Assembly (NCBI GenBank): GCA_024684435.1
Contig: JAIKWV010000021.1
Span: forward strand, 1-64,000
Origin: Clostridiales bacterium
GTDB taxonomy: Bacteria; Bacillota; Clostridia; Oscillospirales; Acutalibacteraceae
Direction of reading: 5' to 3'
DNA: 64,000 bases
The notes beneath the pieces were generated by a model. It saw only the letters and a list, made by a program, of their open reading frames with translations, searched no databases and was not told where the DNA came from. The position numbers and the translations under genes are program-made. Positions 49,909 through 59,193 of the stretch are shown here, piece by piece (the stretch's first letter is position 1; each line of letters begins with the position of its first letter).

Positions 49909-51201
49909 TCATACTGTCAGCAGTTTGTTGGGAGCGCTTATATAGTCAAAGAAGCTCAGCTGTCTGCACTCGCTGCTGTCCTCTATCAGTTTTTTGCCGC
50001 TGTCGGAAATAAGCGCGTTCAGGGCGTTGTCAGGGGTGATCTTCAAACCCTCGGCTATCTTTCCGTCGCAGGTTATGAAATACTGAGCGCGCTTGAGTAC
50101 CACGCCTATTTTCTTAAGCCCTGCAAAGTCCAGCTTGCCCACTCTGCGAGCCTGGATGATACGGTTCGCGCTGCGTACGCCTATCCCCGGCACCCTGAGC
50201 AAAAGCTCCCGGGACACGGTGTTCACATCCACCGGGAAAATGTCCAGATGGTTTATCGCCCAGTTGCACTTGGGGTCTATCAGCGGGTTGAAATTGGGAT
50301 TTTTTTCATCCAGCAGTTCGTTTGCCTCAAAGCCGTAATACCGCAGAAGCCAGTCCGCCTGATACAGCCTGTGTTCCCTGAGCAGGGGCGGTTTTGTGTT
50401 CAGAGCCGGCAGCAGCGGATTGCTGTTTATTGGGATGTATGCGGAATAGAACACCCTTTTGAGAGAGTATTTTTTGTACAACGCCGCCGACAGGTTAAGG
50501 ATAGTATAGTCGCTGTCATCGGTGGCGCCCACGATTATCTGTGTGCTCTGCCCCGCCGGCGCAAATTTCGGCGCGTGCTTATATTTGACAAGATCGGTGC
50601 AGTTTTCGTTTATCTTATGGCTTATCAGTCCCATGGGCTTAAGAATAGCTTCTTTGCTCTTGTTGGGGGCAAGCATGGTCAGGCTTTTCTGCGTGGGCAA
50701 TTCTATGTTGACGCTCATACGGTCCGCCAGCATACCCAGAACGTCAAGCAGGGCGCTGTCCGCTCCCGGTATCGCCTTGCAGTGGATGTAGCCGTTAAAG
50801 CCGTATTCGTGGCGCAGGATCTTCAGCGTCTCTATCATTCGCTCACAGGTATAGTCCGGGCTTTTTACTATCCCCGAGCTGAGGAACAGCCCCTCAATAT
50901 AATTCCGCCTGTAGAAATTCATGGTCAGCTCCGCCAGCTCCCTTGGGGTAAACGTAGCCCTTGGAACGTCGTTGGTAACTTTGTTCAGACAATAGGCGCA
51001 GTTGTATATGCAGGCGTTGCTCATCAGCACCTTGAGCAGGGATATACATCTTCCGTCTGCGGAAAAGCTGTGGCAGATGCCGCAGGAAGCCGCGTTGCCT
51101 ATACTGCCCCCCGCGGAGCTTTTATCCACGCCGCTGCTGGTGCAGGCAACATCATATTTTGCCGCCGCTGAAAGTATCTTCAGTTTTTCAAAAACATCCA
51201 T
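49909..51201 (-). CDS. TIGR03916-type radical SAM protein with HhH domain
   Basis: A 430-residue radical SAM enzyme. The cluster motif is CIYNCAYC (about residues 68-75), which fits CX3CX2C. A cysteine-rich N-terminal segment precedes it (SCGICHSFSADGRC). The C-terminal part carries a helix-hairpin-helix DNA-binding motif (LLLRVPGIGVRSANRIIQ, about 340-357). The family is proposed to modify or repair DNA together with its TIGR03915 partner, encoded directly downstream. The start at 51201 has GGAGGTGA 5 bases upstream; an earlier in-frame ATG has none. Substrate unknown. Confidence 0.9.
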   Translation of the reverse strand: MDVFEKLKILSAAAKYDVACTSSGVDKSSAGGSIGNAASCGICHSFSADGRCISLLKVLMSNACIYNCAYCLNKVTNDVPRATFTPRELAELTMNFYRRNYIEGLFLSSGIVKSPDYTCERMIETLKILRHEYGFNGYIHCKAIPGADSALLDVLGMLADRMSVNIELPTQKSLTMLAPNKSKEAILKPMGLISHKINENCTDLVKYKHAPKFAPAGQSTQIIVGATDDSDYTILNLSAALYKKYSLKRVFYSAYIPINSNPLLPALNTKPPLLREHRLYQADWLLRYYGFEANELLDEKNPNFNPLIDPKCNWAINHLDIFPVDVNTVSRELLLRVPGIGVRSANRIIQARRVGKLDFAGLKKIGVVLKRAQYFITCDGKIAEGLKITPDNALNALISDSGKKLIEDSSECRQLSFFDYISAPNKLLTV

Positions 51202-51267
51202 AACGTCACCTCCGAACATTTGTTTTCTATATGATATCACCGAACGTTTGTTTTGTCAATAGGTTAT

Positions 51268-51309
51268 CATATAAAAAATACTCCTGCCTTTCAACAAAGC
51301 AGGAGTATT
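51268..51309 (-). terminator. Terminator of purC
   Basis: Reading minus, AATACTCCTGC and GCAGGAGTATT pair around ten bases and are followed by TTTTTTATA. It lies 34 bp after the purC stop. Confidence 0.88.
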
Positions 51310-51342
51310 CAAAGAATCAATTATTCAGTTGGTTTCAACGGT

Positions 51343-52056
51343 TCAGATATGCTCTTCCAGGCGTTTCATGATCTCCTGATAGGCGTCCTCCACGCCGCCC
51401 ATATCACGGCGGAAACGGTCCTTGTCAAGCTTTTCGCCTGTTTTGCTGTCCCAAAGGCGGCAGGTGTCCGGGCTTATCTCGTCGGCAAGCACGATGGTGC
51501 CGTCCGACAGTCTGCCGAATTCAAGCTTGAAATCCACAAGGGTCACGCCGCAGGACTCCCAGAACTTTTTCAGCTCCTCGTCTACTTTGAAGGCATATTT
51601 TTTAATGGTGTCTATCTCTTCCTCTGTGGCAAGCTCCAGCGCCATGGCGTGGTACGCGTTTATGAGGGGATCGCCCAGATCGTCGTTCTTGTAGGAAAAC
51701 TCAATGGTGGGTATCTTGAGCACTCTGCCTTCCTCAACGCCGTAATGCTTTGAGAATGAACCCGCCGCGATGTTTCTGATTATGACCTCAAGGGGAACGA
51801 TGCTGACTCTTTTTACCACGGTGTCACGGTCGTTGAGTTCCTCTACATAGTGGGTGGGAACACCTTTTTTCTCCAGGTATCTCATAAGCGCGTTGCTCAT
51901 TTTGTTGTTGATAACGCCCTTGCCGCGGATGGTGCCTTTTTTAAGTCCGTTGAATGCGGTGGCGTCGTCCTTATAAGAAACGATCAGAAGCTCCGGATCG
52001 TCAGTCTCAAAGACCTTCTTTGCCTTTCCCTCATATAACTGTGCGCCTTTTGTCAT
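51343..52056 (-). CDS. purC: SAICAR synthetase
   Basis: A 237-residue phosphoribosylaminoimidazole-succinocarboxamide synthase, step 8 of de novo purine synthesis, joining CAIR with aspartate using ATP. The start [20 protein letters not shown] is the family N-terminus. [22 protein letters not shown] (residues 86-106) and [20 protein letters not shown] (about 173-192) are its signatures. The length is normal for the bacterial enzyme. It is transcribed alone, ending in a strong terminator, and no other pur genes are in the window. Confidence 0.96.
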   Translation of the reverse strand: MTKGAQLYEGKAKKVFETDDPELLIVSYKDDATAFNGLKKGTIRGKGVINNKMSNALMRYLEKKGVPTHYVEELNDRDTVVKRVSIVPLEVIIRNIAAGSFSKHYGVEEGRVLKIPTIEFSYKNDDLGDPLINAYHAMALELATEEEIDTIKKYAFKVDEELKKFWESCGVTLVDFKLEFGRLSDGTIVLADEISPDTCRLWDSKTGEKLDKDRFRRDMGGVEDAYQEIMKRLEEHI

Positions 52057-52176
52057 GTTGTTACCTCCGAAATCTTATTTTTTCCATCTAATTATATCAC
52101 TATTTCGTCAATTATCAAGCATAATCATGCAAACAAACTTATTTTTTCTCGCCGGAACTGTCAATTAAAAAGCATC

Positions 52177-52205
52177 TTGAATTTGCGCGGATAAAATAGT
52201 ACAAT
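52177..52205 (+). promoter_or_regulatory. Promoter of the DUF4832-like gene
   Basis: -35 TTGAAT (52177-52182) and -10 TACAAT (52200-52205) have 17-bp spacing, 33 bp before the start codon. Confidence 0.55.
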
Positions 52206-52237
52206 GAACACCGTAAAAATTATTCAGGAGATAGGCT

Positions 52238-53578
52238 ATGTTGAGAGAACCGGACAAAACCAAATATTTTGATTACACTGTCGAAAAGGGTCAGAATCCC
52301 TATTGCGGCATTATGAGTTTCCAGCATTTTCGCGGTGAGGAGTTATATTCCGATATCGTGGTCAAGCCGGAAAACAATATGTGTGAGACCGAAAACGTCG
52401 AATGTTACCCCATCCCGGATCATGTTGAGCAAAACGGCAGAGAACAGGGATATTATCCCGACAACACGGTAGCGTATATAAGGGTCCTGTGGAAAGAGTT
52501 TGAGCCGGAACAGGGCGTGTACGATTACGGATTCATAGAGGACATCATCGCAAAGGCGCGATCGAAACGTCAAAGTCTTATTTTCCGCCTGATGCCCCAC
52601 AGCACAAGAGCTTGCGACGATGTGCCGGAATGGCTCAAAAAGCTTATCCCGTGTCCGGAAAGACCTGAGGGAAAAAGGATCAAGGCCTCCCCCACCGACC
52701 CGCTGTTTATAAAGCTTTTCTGCGACGCCGTAAGAAAGATCGGCGAAAGATTTGACAGCGATCCGGTCTTTGACGCCATAGATATATCAATGCCCGGCGC
52801 CTGGGGCGAGGGTTATAATCTCCACCTTTACAGCGATGAGGATATCGGGACGATATTTGACACTTACGTTGAGTCTTTTAAGAGTACACAGCTTATTTCT
52901 CAGTACAAACACACCGATATCCTGAACTATCTGCGTCAGCGCACAAATATCGGATGGCGCGCCGACGGTTTGGGCGACCCCCATCACACGGACGAAATAT
53001 ACCCTCCCCTGATCGAACAGATCTCGGATTACTGGAAAACCGCCCCCGTTTCATTCGAATCCTACTGGTGGATGACAGAATGGAAAAGAAAGGGCTGGGA
53101 TCTTGACGTTATAATCGAAAAAACGCTGAACTGGCACATTTCCTCATTCAATCCGAAATCCCTGCCTATCCCTTACGAATGGGAAAAAAAGGTCAGATAC
53201 TGGATTTCAAAGATGGGCTATCACTACAGGATAAACTCATTCTCTTACCCGGAAAAGGCTCTCCCATCAGACAGTATAAAAATGATACTTGACGTGGAAA
53301 ATGTCGGCGTCGCGCCCTCTTATCATAAAATACCTCTGTACATAAGGCTCAGGGGAAATGACGAATATGTTTTTGAAACCGATATTGACATACGCAAATG
53401 GATGCTCGGGAAGCACAAAGAAGAAATAAGCATTGATATCCCCAAAAACATGCCGGCAGGCAGGTACAATATTGATATATCAATATATGACGACCCGGTG
53501 GGTAACGTATATTTTGCAACTGACGCGGACTTTAACGACGGTTGGTATGAACTGGGCGAGATCAATATTTGCAACTAA
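52238..53578 (+). CDS. TIM-barrel glycosidase-like protein with DUF4832
   Basis: A 446-residue protein without signal peptide. The first 300 residues resemble GH42-type barrel proteins: VAYIRVLWKEFEPEQGVYDY (about residues 74-93) is the classic GH-A strand where a carbohydrate-binding segment begins. AIDISMPGAWGEGYNLH (about 182-198) contains a glutamate that could be the acid/base, and PVSFESYWWMTEW (about 270-282) a glutamate near the second catalytic position. The C-terminal 110 residues form a beta-sandwich of DUF4832 type (ILDVENVGVAPSYHKIPLYI). It is probably an intracellular glycoside hydrolase of undefined family. Activity is not proven by sequence. Confidence 0.7.
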   Translation: MLREPDKTKYFDYTVEKGQNPYCGIMSFQHFRGEELYSDIVVKPENNMCETENVECYPIPDHVEQNGREQGYYPDNTVAYIRVLWKEFEPEQGVYDYGFIEDIIAKARSKRQSLIFRLMPHSTRACDDVPEWLKKLIPCPERPEGKRIKASPTDPLFIKLFCDAVRKIGERFDSDPVFDAIDISMPGAWGEGYNLHLYSDEDIGTIFDTYVESFKSTQLISQYKHTDILNYLRQRTNIGWRADGLGDPHHTDEIYPPLIEQISDYWKTAPVSFESYWWMTEWKRKGWDLDVIIEKTLNWHISSFNPKSLPIPYEWEKKVRYWISKMGYHYRINSFSYPEKALPSDSIKMILDVENVGVAPSYHKIPLYIRLRGNDEYVFETDIDIRKWMLGKHKEEISIDIPKNMPAGRYNIDISIYDDPVGNVYFATDADFNDGWYELGEINICN

Positions 53579-53717
53579 TTTGCAGCTGTAATATTCAGAT
53601 TTTTTGTATTTTTTACTTTATTATTTAAAAAATTAAAAAACTTCTTGATTTTCCCATCGCCTTGTGTTAAACTTATGATAGCTATATTTATTATATTCTA
53701 TTCGGGGTGATTTTCCA

Positions 53718-55055
53718 ATGAAAAAGAAAATTATTGCTTTGATCGCTGTTGTCGCCTTAGTGGCGGGCATATCTGTGCTGCCGTCAAACGTACGCGCCGG
53801 ACAAAACAGCGACGTTGCAAAGGAAGCTGTTGTTCAGACTGCAGCTGTTAAGGAAGAAGTCGCGGCTCAGGCTGTTATTGAAAATGCCGAAGAAGAGACT
53901 GCAGCTCCTGTTGTCACTGAAGAGTCCACAGAAGCGGCTGTTCCCGGCACTACTGCTGCGGAAAAAGCAGCTGCTCCAGAGACGACCGCTGCCGCTGAAG
54001 AGACCACAGCCGCCGCTAAATTAACATGGCAGGAAAAGAGAGCGGCTTATAACGCATCATCTACCACCGTTGCCGCTAAATCCGGTAAAAAGACAAACAG
54101 CGCCAACTCCGTCGGTGCAAACGAGCCGGATTGTTTCACCAGCAACAGCCGTCCGTATAAGGTAGACACCAGAGAAAAGGATTCTTCCAAGTATGCCAAC
54201 CTTGCCGAGGGCGAAAAATGCGTACAGACCTGGACGGCAAGCGTAGACGGCAGTGAAGTTTACGTTGAAAAGCTGAAGATCGACGTTGACGCCAGACATG
54301 CCAAGACAGGCACGCCTGATTACCGTTACGCTTATATTGCGATAATAAAGACCACTCCCGACAGGATCAAGACAGTTGACGCCAAGAGCGTTCTTCCCGG
54401 ATATTTTGAGGCTCCCGCGCTCACCATAGCGCAGAGATCGGGCGCCCTCATCGCGGTAAATAATGAAATGTGTATACACAATATACATGACCAAACCGTA
54501 TATCTCCACGGCGAAACAGAGACAGACAATGCAACTGTTATAAAGAACGGTGATCTTGCTCAATCGGGCATCCCCACGCCTTCCCTTGTTTGGAACAATA
54601 ACGGCACCTGGGAGTATCCCAGAACTGTTTCTACGGATAATTATTATGATCTGTTGGCTGAAGGCATAGAGAACACCATAAGCTATACAAACCCCATGAT
54701 CTGGCACGGTCAGAAATATAAGCTCCCGGATACCGGCACGATCTCAAATGTATGGAACGATTATGACCTTTGGCAGGAAGGTATGCCCATGAACCGTTAT
54801 GACCATACCCTGATTGGTAAGATCGACGCCAACACCTATGTTTTCGGAATTACCGAAGGTTTCGGTCAGGCTTTCCTGTGGGATATCTTCTACAATGAAA
54901 TAGGCGTTCAGGACGGTTTCTGGTGCAACGGCGGACACTGCTCCGTTATGTACCTCAAAGGTTTGGGCTCTATCAACGGCGGCGCGAACGGCAGCCAGAA
55001 GAGATACAACGACCCCACCCCCTGTATCACCGCTGACATCGTAGCAGTTTATTAA
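53718..55055 (+). CDS. Secreted NAGPA/phosphodiester-glycosidase-like protein
   Basis: A 445-residue exported protein. A signal peptide covers about residues 1-27 (VRAGQ). A long Ala/Glu/Thr-rich linker follows (about 30-130), typical of a cell-wall spacer. The C-terminal 290 residues resemble the phosphodiester glycosidase (NAGPA, DUF2233) domain: the early RSGALIAVNNEMC (about 240-252), the middle RYDHTLIGKIDANTYVFGI, and the late GVQDGFWCNGGHCSVMYLKG (about 406-425), where the family usually has N-L-D-G-G-S-S. Here the loop reads WCNGGHCS, so the catalytic serine-rich loop is altered. It may cleave sugar-phosphodiester links in glycans or only bind them. Confidence 0.78.
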   Translation: MKKKIIALIAVVALVAGISVLPSNVRAGQNSDVAKEAVVQTAAVKEEVAAQAVIENAEEETAAPVVTEESTEAAVPGTTAAEKAAAPETTAAAEETTAAAKLTWQEKRAAYNASSTTVAAKSGKKTNSANSVGANEPDCFTSNSRPYKVDTREKDSSKYANLAEGEKCVQTWTASVDGSEVYVEKLKIDVDARHAKTGTPDYRYAYIAIIKTTPDRIKTVDAKSVLPGYFEAPALTIAQRSGALIAVNNEMCIHNIHDQTVYLHGETETDNATVIKNGDLAQSGIPTPSLVWNNNGTWEYPRTVSTDNYYDLLAEGIENTISYTNPMIWHGQKYKLPDTGTISNVWNDYDLWQEGMPMNRYDHTLIGKIDANTYVFGITEGFGQAFLWDIFYNEIGVQDGFWCNGGHCSVMYLKGLGSINGGANGSQKRYNDPTPCITADIVAVY

Positions 55056-55069
55056 AATCAAATTTTTCG

Positions 55070-55099
55070 GTGACCGTCCGATGGGCGGTCACTTTTTTA
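55070..55099 (+). terminator. Terminator of the NAGPA-like gene
   Basis: GTGACCG (55070-55076) pairs with CGGTCAC (55086-55092), followed directly by T6. Confidence 0.88.
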
Positions 55100-55239
55100 T
55101 TCGGAACCAACGCGCAGAATGTTATCTCCACCCATAGATCATGTTGAAAGCGTCTGTATTATTGTTTGAAAAGCTATGATCCTGACGCTTTGTTTTTTAG
55201 GCAATTTCCCGAAAATAAAAAATTTTTAAAAAATCTTAT

Positions 55240-55276
55240 AAATCCTATTGACATAGTAGGTTTAATGTGCTATACT
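55240..55276 (+). promoter_or_regulatory. metY operon promoter with CymR-like box
   Basis: -35 TTGACA (55248-55253) and -10 TATACT (55271-55276) have 17-bp spacing. The -35 lies inside AATCCTATTGACATAGTAGG, which resembles the Rrf2-family (CymR or IscR type) operators that control cysteine genes in Firmicutes. Regulation by such a repressor is inferred; no Rrf2 gene is in this window. Confidence 0.65.
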
Positions 55277-55310
55277 TCCCTCAACAAACATGAAAGAGGG
55301 GCGCACAGCT

Positions 55311-55379
55311 ATGAAAAAACACTTTGAACGTCTTCTCCGTGCCAATTTCCGTTTCGGTCGAATGTATTGGTGCAAGTGA
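55311..55379 (+). CDS. 22-residue leader peptide ending Trp-Cys-Lys
   Basis: A small frame of 22 codons (MKKHFERLLRANFRFGRM, then YWCK) with GAGGGG about 8 bases upstream. It begins 35 bp after the -10 box of the metY promoter and stops 66 bp before metY. It is very basic, has no membrane span, and places its single cysteine as the penultimate codon. This is the layout of a cysteine-responsive leader peptide whose translation would stall when cysteinyl-tRNA is scarce. No strong terminator follows, so control may act on translation or on RNA stability. I know of similar short peptides before sulfur genes in other bacteria but cannot name a family. Confidence 0.65.
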   Translation: MKKHFERLLRANFRFGRMYWCK

Positions 55380-55445
55380 TATTTTATACATTATATAATA
55401 TAAGCCGCACCCAAAATACATTATCGACTGAAAGGAAAATGAAAA

Positions 55446-56729
55446 ATGAGTAACTATAAATTTGAAACCGTACAGATCCACGCAGGTCAGGAAACTCCCG
55501 ACCCCGCAACCGACGCAAGAGCAGTTCCCATCTACGCAACAACATCCTATGTGTTCAAGGATTCAGCCCAGGCGGCAGGCCGCTTCGGTCTTGCCGAAGG
55601 CGGAAACATCTATACCCGTCTGATGAACCCCACCTCGGACGTATTTGAAAAGAGGATAGCGGCTCTTGAAGGAGGCGTTGCCGCCCTCGCCGTTGCCACC
55701 GGCTCCGCTGCTATCAGCTACGCTATACAGAACATTGCCACCGCCGGTGATCACATAGTATCCGCCGCCACGCTTTATGGCGGCACCCACAACCTGCTCA
55801 GCAACACGCTCAGGGAACAGGGGCTCTCCACCACATTTGTCGACCCCTCTGACCCGGAAAATTTTGAAAAAGCCATACAGCCCAACACAAAGCTCCTCTA
55901 TGCGGAGACTTTGGGCAATCCCGGTTCAAACGTCATCGATCTGAAGGCTATCGCCGATATAGCTCACAGGCACGGCATCCCCTTCATAGTAGATAACACC
56001 TTTGCAACGCCCTATCTTATCAGACCCATTGAGTACGGCGTTGACGTAGTTGTACACTCCGCCACAAAATTTATCGGCGGTCACGGCACGGTAATGGGCG
56101 GCGTCATTGTTGATTCGGGCAAATTCGACTGGGCGCAGAACGACAAATTCCCCGGACTTTCAAAGCCCAACCCCTCATATCACGGCGTGGTATTTACCGA
56201 CGCTGTAGGCAATCTTGCATACATTATAAAGATAAGGACCACCCTGCTCAGGGATCAGGGCGCAACGATCTCTCCCTTCAATTCATTCCTGCTTTTGCAG
56301 GGACTTGAGACACTTTCACTCAGAGTGGAACGTCATGTTGAGAACGCCCTTAAAGTTGTGGATTACCTTAAAGATCATCCCCAGGTGGCAAAGGTAAACC
56401 ATCCATCTCTTGCGACCGGCAGAGAAAAAGAGCTGTACGATACCTATTTCCCCAATGGCGCGGCTTCGATATTCACCTTTGAGGTCAAAGGTACGGCGGA
56501 GGACGCCAAGAAATTCTCCGAAAGTCTTAAGCTTTTCTCCCTGCTTGCCAACGTTGCGGACGTTAAGTCCCTTGTTATCCATCCGGCATCCACGACCCAC
56601 AGTCAGCTCAGCGAGGAGGAACTGCTGGGAATAGGCATCACCCCCACCACCGTTCGTCTTTCCATTGGAACAGAGCATATAGACGACATAATCGCCGACT
56701 TAAGTCAGGCTTTTGAATCTATCAAATAA
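55446..56729 (+). CDS. metY: O-acetylhomoserine sulfhydrylase
   Basis: A 427-residue PLP enzyme of the Cys/Met metabolism family that forms homocysteine from O-acetylhomoserine and sulfide. The opening [20 protein letters not shown] (residues 5-24) and [10 protein letters not shown] are typical of MetY. The PLP lysine is in [14 protein letters not shown] (about residue 206). The C-terminal [18 protein letters not shown] closes the fold. The AAAGGA site is 8 bases upstream. It is followed after 21 bp by cysK, so sulfide is shared between methionine and cysteine synthesis in one operon, behind the leader peptide and CymR-like box. Confidence 0.95.
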   Translation: MSNYKFETVQIHAGQETPDPATDARAVPIYATTSYVFKDSAQAAGRFGLAEGGNIYTRLMNPTSDVFEKRIAALEGGVAALAVATGSAAISYAIQNIATAGDHIVSAATLYGGTHNLLSNTLREQGLSTTFVDPSDPENFEKAIQPNTKLLYAETLGNPGSNVIDLKAIADIAHRHGIPFIVDNTFATPYLIRPIEYGVDVVVHSATKFIGGHGTVMGGVIVDSGKFDWAQNDKFPGLSKPNPSYHGVVFTDAVGNLAYIIKIRTTLLRDQGATISPFNSFLLLQGLETLSLRVERHVENALKVVDYLKDHPQVAKVNHPSLATGREKELYDTYFPNGAASIFTFEVKGTAEDAKKFSESLKLFSLLANVADVKSLVIHPASTTHSQLSEEELLGIGITPTTVRLSIGTEHIDDIIADLSQAFESIK

Positions 56730-56750
56730 ATTATTAAAGGAGCAGAAACT

Positions 56751-57680
56751 ATGGCTATATACACATCAGCAGACCAGCTCATCGGCAAAACTCCGCTGCT
56801 TGAGCTCACACACATAGAGAAAAAATATGATTTAAAGGCAAAGATAGTTGCCAAGTTGGAATACTTTAATCCCGCCGGTTCCGTCAAGGACAGGATCGCA
56901 AAGGCGATGATCGATGACGCAGAGGCCTCCGGTAAACTGAAGGAAGGCTCGGTCATAATCGAACCCACCTCCGGCAACACGGGAATAGGTCTTGCCTCCG
57001 TAGCGGCGGCTAAAGGCTACCGGGTCATTCTGACAATGCCCGAGACCATGTCGGTGGAACGCCGTCAGCTTATCAAGGCATACGGCGCGGAAATAGTGCT
57101 GACAGACGGCTCAAAGGGCATGAACGGCGCCATTGCCAAGGCAAACGAACTGGCAAAAGAGATACCCAACAGCTTTATCCCCGGTCAGTTTATCAACCCC
57201 GCCAATCCCACGGCGCACAGAGAACATACCGGTCCCGAGATCTGGGAGGACTCTGAAGGCAAGGTGGACTTCTTTGTAGCAGGAGTAGGTACCGGCGGCA
57301 CAGTTACCGGCACAGGTGAATTTTTGAAATCAAAGAATCCCGACATTAAAGTCGTGGCGGTGGAACCGGCGACGTCAGCCGTACTCTCCACAGGTATTCC
57401 CGGTCCCCATAAAATTCAGGGCATCGGCGCGGGCTTCGTGCCGGAGGTGCTTAATACAAAGGTTTATGACGAGGTCATTCCCGTCTCCAATGAGGACGCC
57501 TTCGCCACGGCAAAAGCAATTGGAAGAAGCGAGGGAGTTCTTGTGGGCATATCCTCAGGAGCGGCGGCATTCGCGGCTATAGAGCTTGCGAAACGGTCTG
57601 AGAACGAAGGTAAAACAATTGTAGTCCTGCTGCCGGACACCGGCGACAGATACCTTTCCACTCCGCTGTTTGCAGATTAA
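56751..57680 (+). CDS. cysK: Cysteine synthase (O-acetylserine sulfhydrylase)
   Basis: A 309-residue PLP enzyme that makes cysteine from O-acetylserine and sulfide. The PLP lysine is in [14 protein letters not shown] (about residue 45). The substrate loop is [13 protein letters not shown] (about 70), the phosphate loop is [12 protein letters not shown] (about 180-191), and the C-terminal [17 protein letters not shown] (about 267-283) is standard. The start has GGAG 8 bases upstream. It is the second gene of the metY operon, which ends at a terminator 8 bp after its stop. Confidence 0.95.
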   Translation: MAIYTSADQLIGKTPLLELTHIEKKYDLKAKIVAKLEYFNPAGSVKDRIAKAMIDDAEASGKLKEGSVIIEPTSGNTGIGLASVAAAKGYRVILTMPETMSVERRQLIKAYGAEIVLTDGSKGMNGAIAKANELAKEIPNSFIPGQFINPANPTAHREHTGPEIWEDSEGKVDFFVAGVGTGGTVTGTGEFLKSKNPDIKVVAVEPATSAVLSTGIPGPHKIQGIGAGFVPEVLNTKVYDEVIPVSNEDAFATAKAIGRSEGVLVGISSGAAAFAAIELAKRSENEGKTIVVLLPDTGDRYLSTPLFAD

Positions 57681-57687
57681 ATACCTA

Positions 57688-57718
57688 CCGGCATCCTAAT
57701 GGGTGCCGGATTTTTTTG
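57688..57718 (+). terminator. Terminator of the metY-cysK operon
   Basis: CCGGCA-CC (57688-57696) pairs with GG-TGCCGG (57702-57709), followed by ATTTTTTT. Confidence 0.85.
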
Positions 57719-57756
57719 CGTTTGCCCTCCCCTTTCAGCATTTTTCGGTGTAAAGA

Positions 57757-57785
57757 TTGAAATAATTCTTGCCCTGTGCTATAAT
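57757..57785 (+). promoter_or_regulatory. Promoter of the esterase gene
   Basis: -35 TTGAAA (57757-57762) and -10 TATAAT (57780-57785) have 17-bp spacing. The transcript should start near 57792, which excludes the in-frame TTG at 57769 as a start codon. Confidence 0.75.
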
Positions 57786-57813
57786 TCAATCAATATTTTT
57801 CGGAGGTGCGGGC

Positions 57814-58656
57814 ATTACGGAAAAGATTTTTTATCCTGACTCGCCGGATGAAGGCTGTGTTTTTCCGGACATTGCCTACGGTGAACATGAAAGGCAGAGA
57901 CTCGATCTGTCCATTCCATCAAAACGTATCTCTGATTCCGGGGTAATTCTGTTCATTCACGGCGGCGGCTGGGTCTCCTGCGACAAAAGCGTCCATTGGG
58001 ACGATGTAAAATACTGGACGTCAAAGGGCTTTGTGACTGCTGACATGAACTACAGGTACGCCTCCTCCGCCTGTCACGTCCCCGATATGCTGGAAGATAT
58101 CTCGGCGGCGCTTGAGCTTATAAAATCAAAGTCCGAAGAAAACGGACTGAAAATAAGCAAGGCGCTCCTTACCGGAGGTTCTGCCGGCGCGCATCTCGCC
58201 CTTATGTACGCTTACACAATGACTGATAAGGCTCCGATTCTTCCTGTGGCAGCGGCAGTATGCTGTCCACCCGTAGACCTTACCCCTGCGGATATCTTCA
58301 TCCGCAAGAAGCCCGAGCTGGAAGACTGGCGCAACGGTGTGCTTTCATTCTGCTCCGGCAGGGAGATCACGGGAGGAAATATCAACGACCCGGATATCAA
58401 AGAAATATTGAGATCCATTTCACCGATATATCACATCAAACCCGGAACAGTACCCACGCTTATTGCCCACGGCAACGAGGACGAGATCGTTCCCTTCTCC
58501 CAATGCATCGATCTGCATAATAAGCTCAGGGAAAACGGTGTGCCAACCGATTTGATCGTGTATGACCGTACCGGGCACGATATGAAGGGCGACGAAGAAG
58601 CTGAGCAACGGTACAAGGAGCTTTTTTATCAATACGCTCTGCGTTACCTTGACTGA
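57814..58656 (+). CDS. BD-FAE-like alpha/beta hydrolase, probable ATT start
   Basis: A 280-residue serine hydrolase of the BD-FAE or HSL-like group that probably removes acyl groups from a small ester or a glycan. The oxyanion motif is FIHGGGWVSC (about residue 46) and the nucleophile elbow GGSAGAHLAL (about 122). The aspartate is likely in AHGNEDEIVPF (about 220) and the histidine in DRTGHDMKG (about 252). No ATG, GTG or TTG lies between the promoter and the conserved region. A strong CGGAGGTG site sits 5 bases before ATT (57814), so initiation at ATT is the best reading. Initiation at ATT is rare. The gene is followed by a thioesterase gene 30 bp later. Confidence 0.8.
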   Translation: MTEKIFYPDSPDEGCVFPDIAYGEHERQRLDLSIPSKRISDSGVILFIHGGGWVSCDKSVHWDDVKYWTSKGFVTADMNYRYASSACHVPDMLEDISAALELIKSKSEENGLKISKALLTGGSAGAHLALMYAYTMTDKAPILPVAAAVCCPPVDLTPADIFIRKKPELEDWRNGVLSFCSGREITGGNINDPDIKEILRSISPIYHIKPGTVPTLIAHGNEDEIVPFSQCIDLHNKLRENGVPTDLIVYDRTGHDMKGDEEAEQRYKELFYQYALRYLD

Positions 58657-58686
58657 AATACATTAAATGAATTATGGGAGGATACT

Positions 58687-59088
58687 ATGTACAGCATTGA
58701 AGAGATCCGTGAATTTTTTGCAGGCGACCGTTTTGCCACAGAACAGACGGGTATCGTGATAGACGAAGTCACAGAGGAATATGCTAAATGCAGTCTGAAG
58801 CTTGACGAGAGGCATTACGGCGCCCACGGTCAGGTCATGGGCGGGGTCGTTTTTACCCTGGCTGATTTCACCTTTGCCGTGTCCGTAAATTCCCCCGAGG
58901 AATTCGTCGCTACGGTGAACAGCAACATAAGCTACATTTCATCCCCTAAGGGGTCTGTACTTTACGGCAAGAGCGAAAAGATCAGAAAAAGCAAAAGGGT
59001 CTGCTTCTACAGGATACAGATAACTGACGATACCGGCGCCCTGATAGCCGTTATCGAAAACACCGGAATGCGTATAAATAAGCAATAA
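58687..59088 (+). CDS. PaaI-type hotdog thioesterase
   Basis: A 133-residue acyl-CoA thioesterase of the PaaI/4HBT fold. Landmarks are KLDERHYGAHGQVMGGVVFTL (about residues 38-58), containing the family H-G-x-V-x-G-G motif, LADFTFAVSVNS at the catalytic helix, and VNSNISYISSPKGSVLYG in the second strand pair. It hydrolyses a short or aromatic acyl-CoA, releasing CoA. The GGGAGG site is 6 bases upstream. It follows the esterase gene and probably shares its transcript. Confidence 0.88.
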   Translation: MYSIEEIREFFAGDRFATEQTGIVIDEVTEEYAKCSLKLDERHYGAHGQVMGGVVFTLADFTFAVSVNSPEEFVATVNSNISYISSPKGSVLYGKSEKIRKSKRVCFYRIQITDDTGALIAVIENTGMRINKQ

Positions 59089-59098
59089 AATACCCTGT

Positions 59099-59133
59099 GC
59101 TCAGGTTTGTTGCGGCAAACCTGAGCGCTTTTA
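59099..59133 (+). terminator. Terminator after the thioesterase gene
   Basis: GCTCAGGTTTG (59099-59109) and CAAACCTGAGC (59116-59126) are exact complements, followed by GCTTTTATTTTT. Confidence 0.9.
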
Positions 59134-59164
59134 TTTTTCCGCTTTTTGTTAGTAAGCAATATGC

Positions 59165-59193
59165 TTGCATTTTTTATGTATTAGTGTTATAAT
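59165..59193 (+). promoter_or_regulatory. Promoter of the glycogen phosphorylase gene
   Basis: -35 TTGCAT (59165-59170) and -10 TATAAT (59188-59193) have 17-bp spacing, about 80 bp before the GTG start. This shows that an in-frame TTG at 59165 is not a start codon. Confidence 0.7.

Noticed and set aside
50248-51171. 307-codon plus-strand frame opposite the radical SAM gene
   Set aside because: The opposite strand has the CX3CX2C motif, HhH domain and ribosome site. This frame is a shadow.
55380-55445. A T-box or S-box leader for metY
   Set aside because: Neither the T-box motif nor S-box core is present and no terminator is seen. The peptide and the promoter palindrome are the only regulatory signs.
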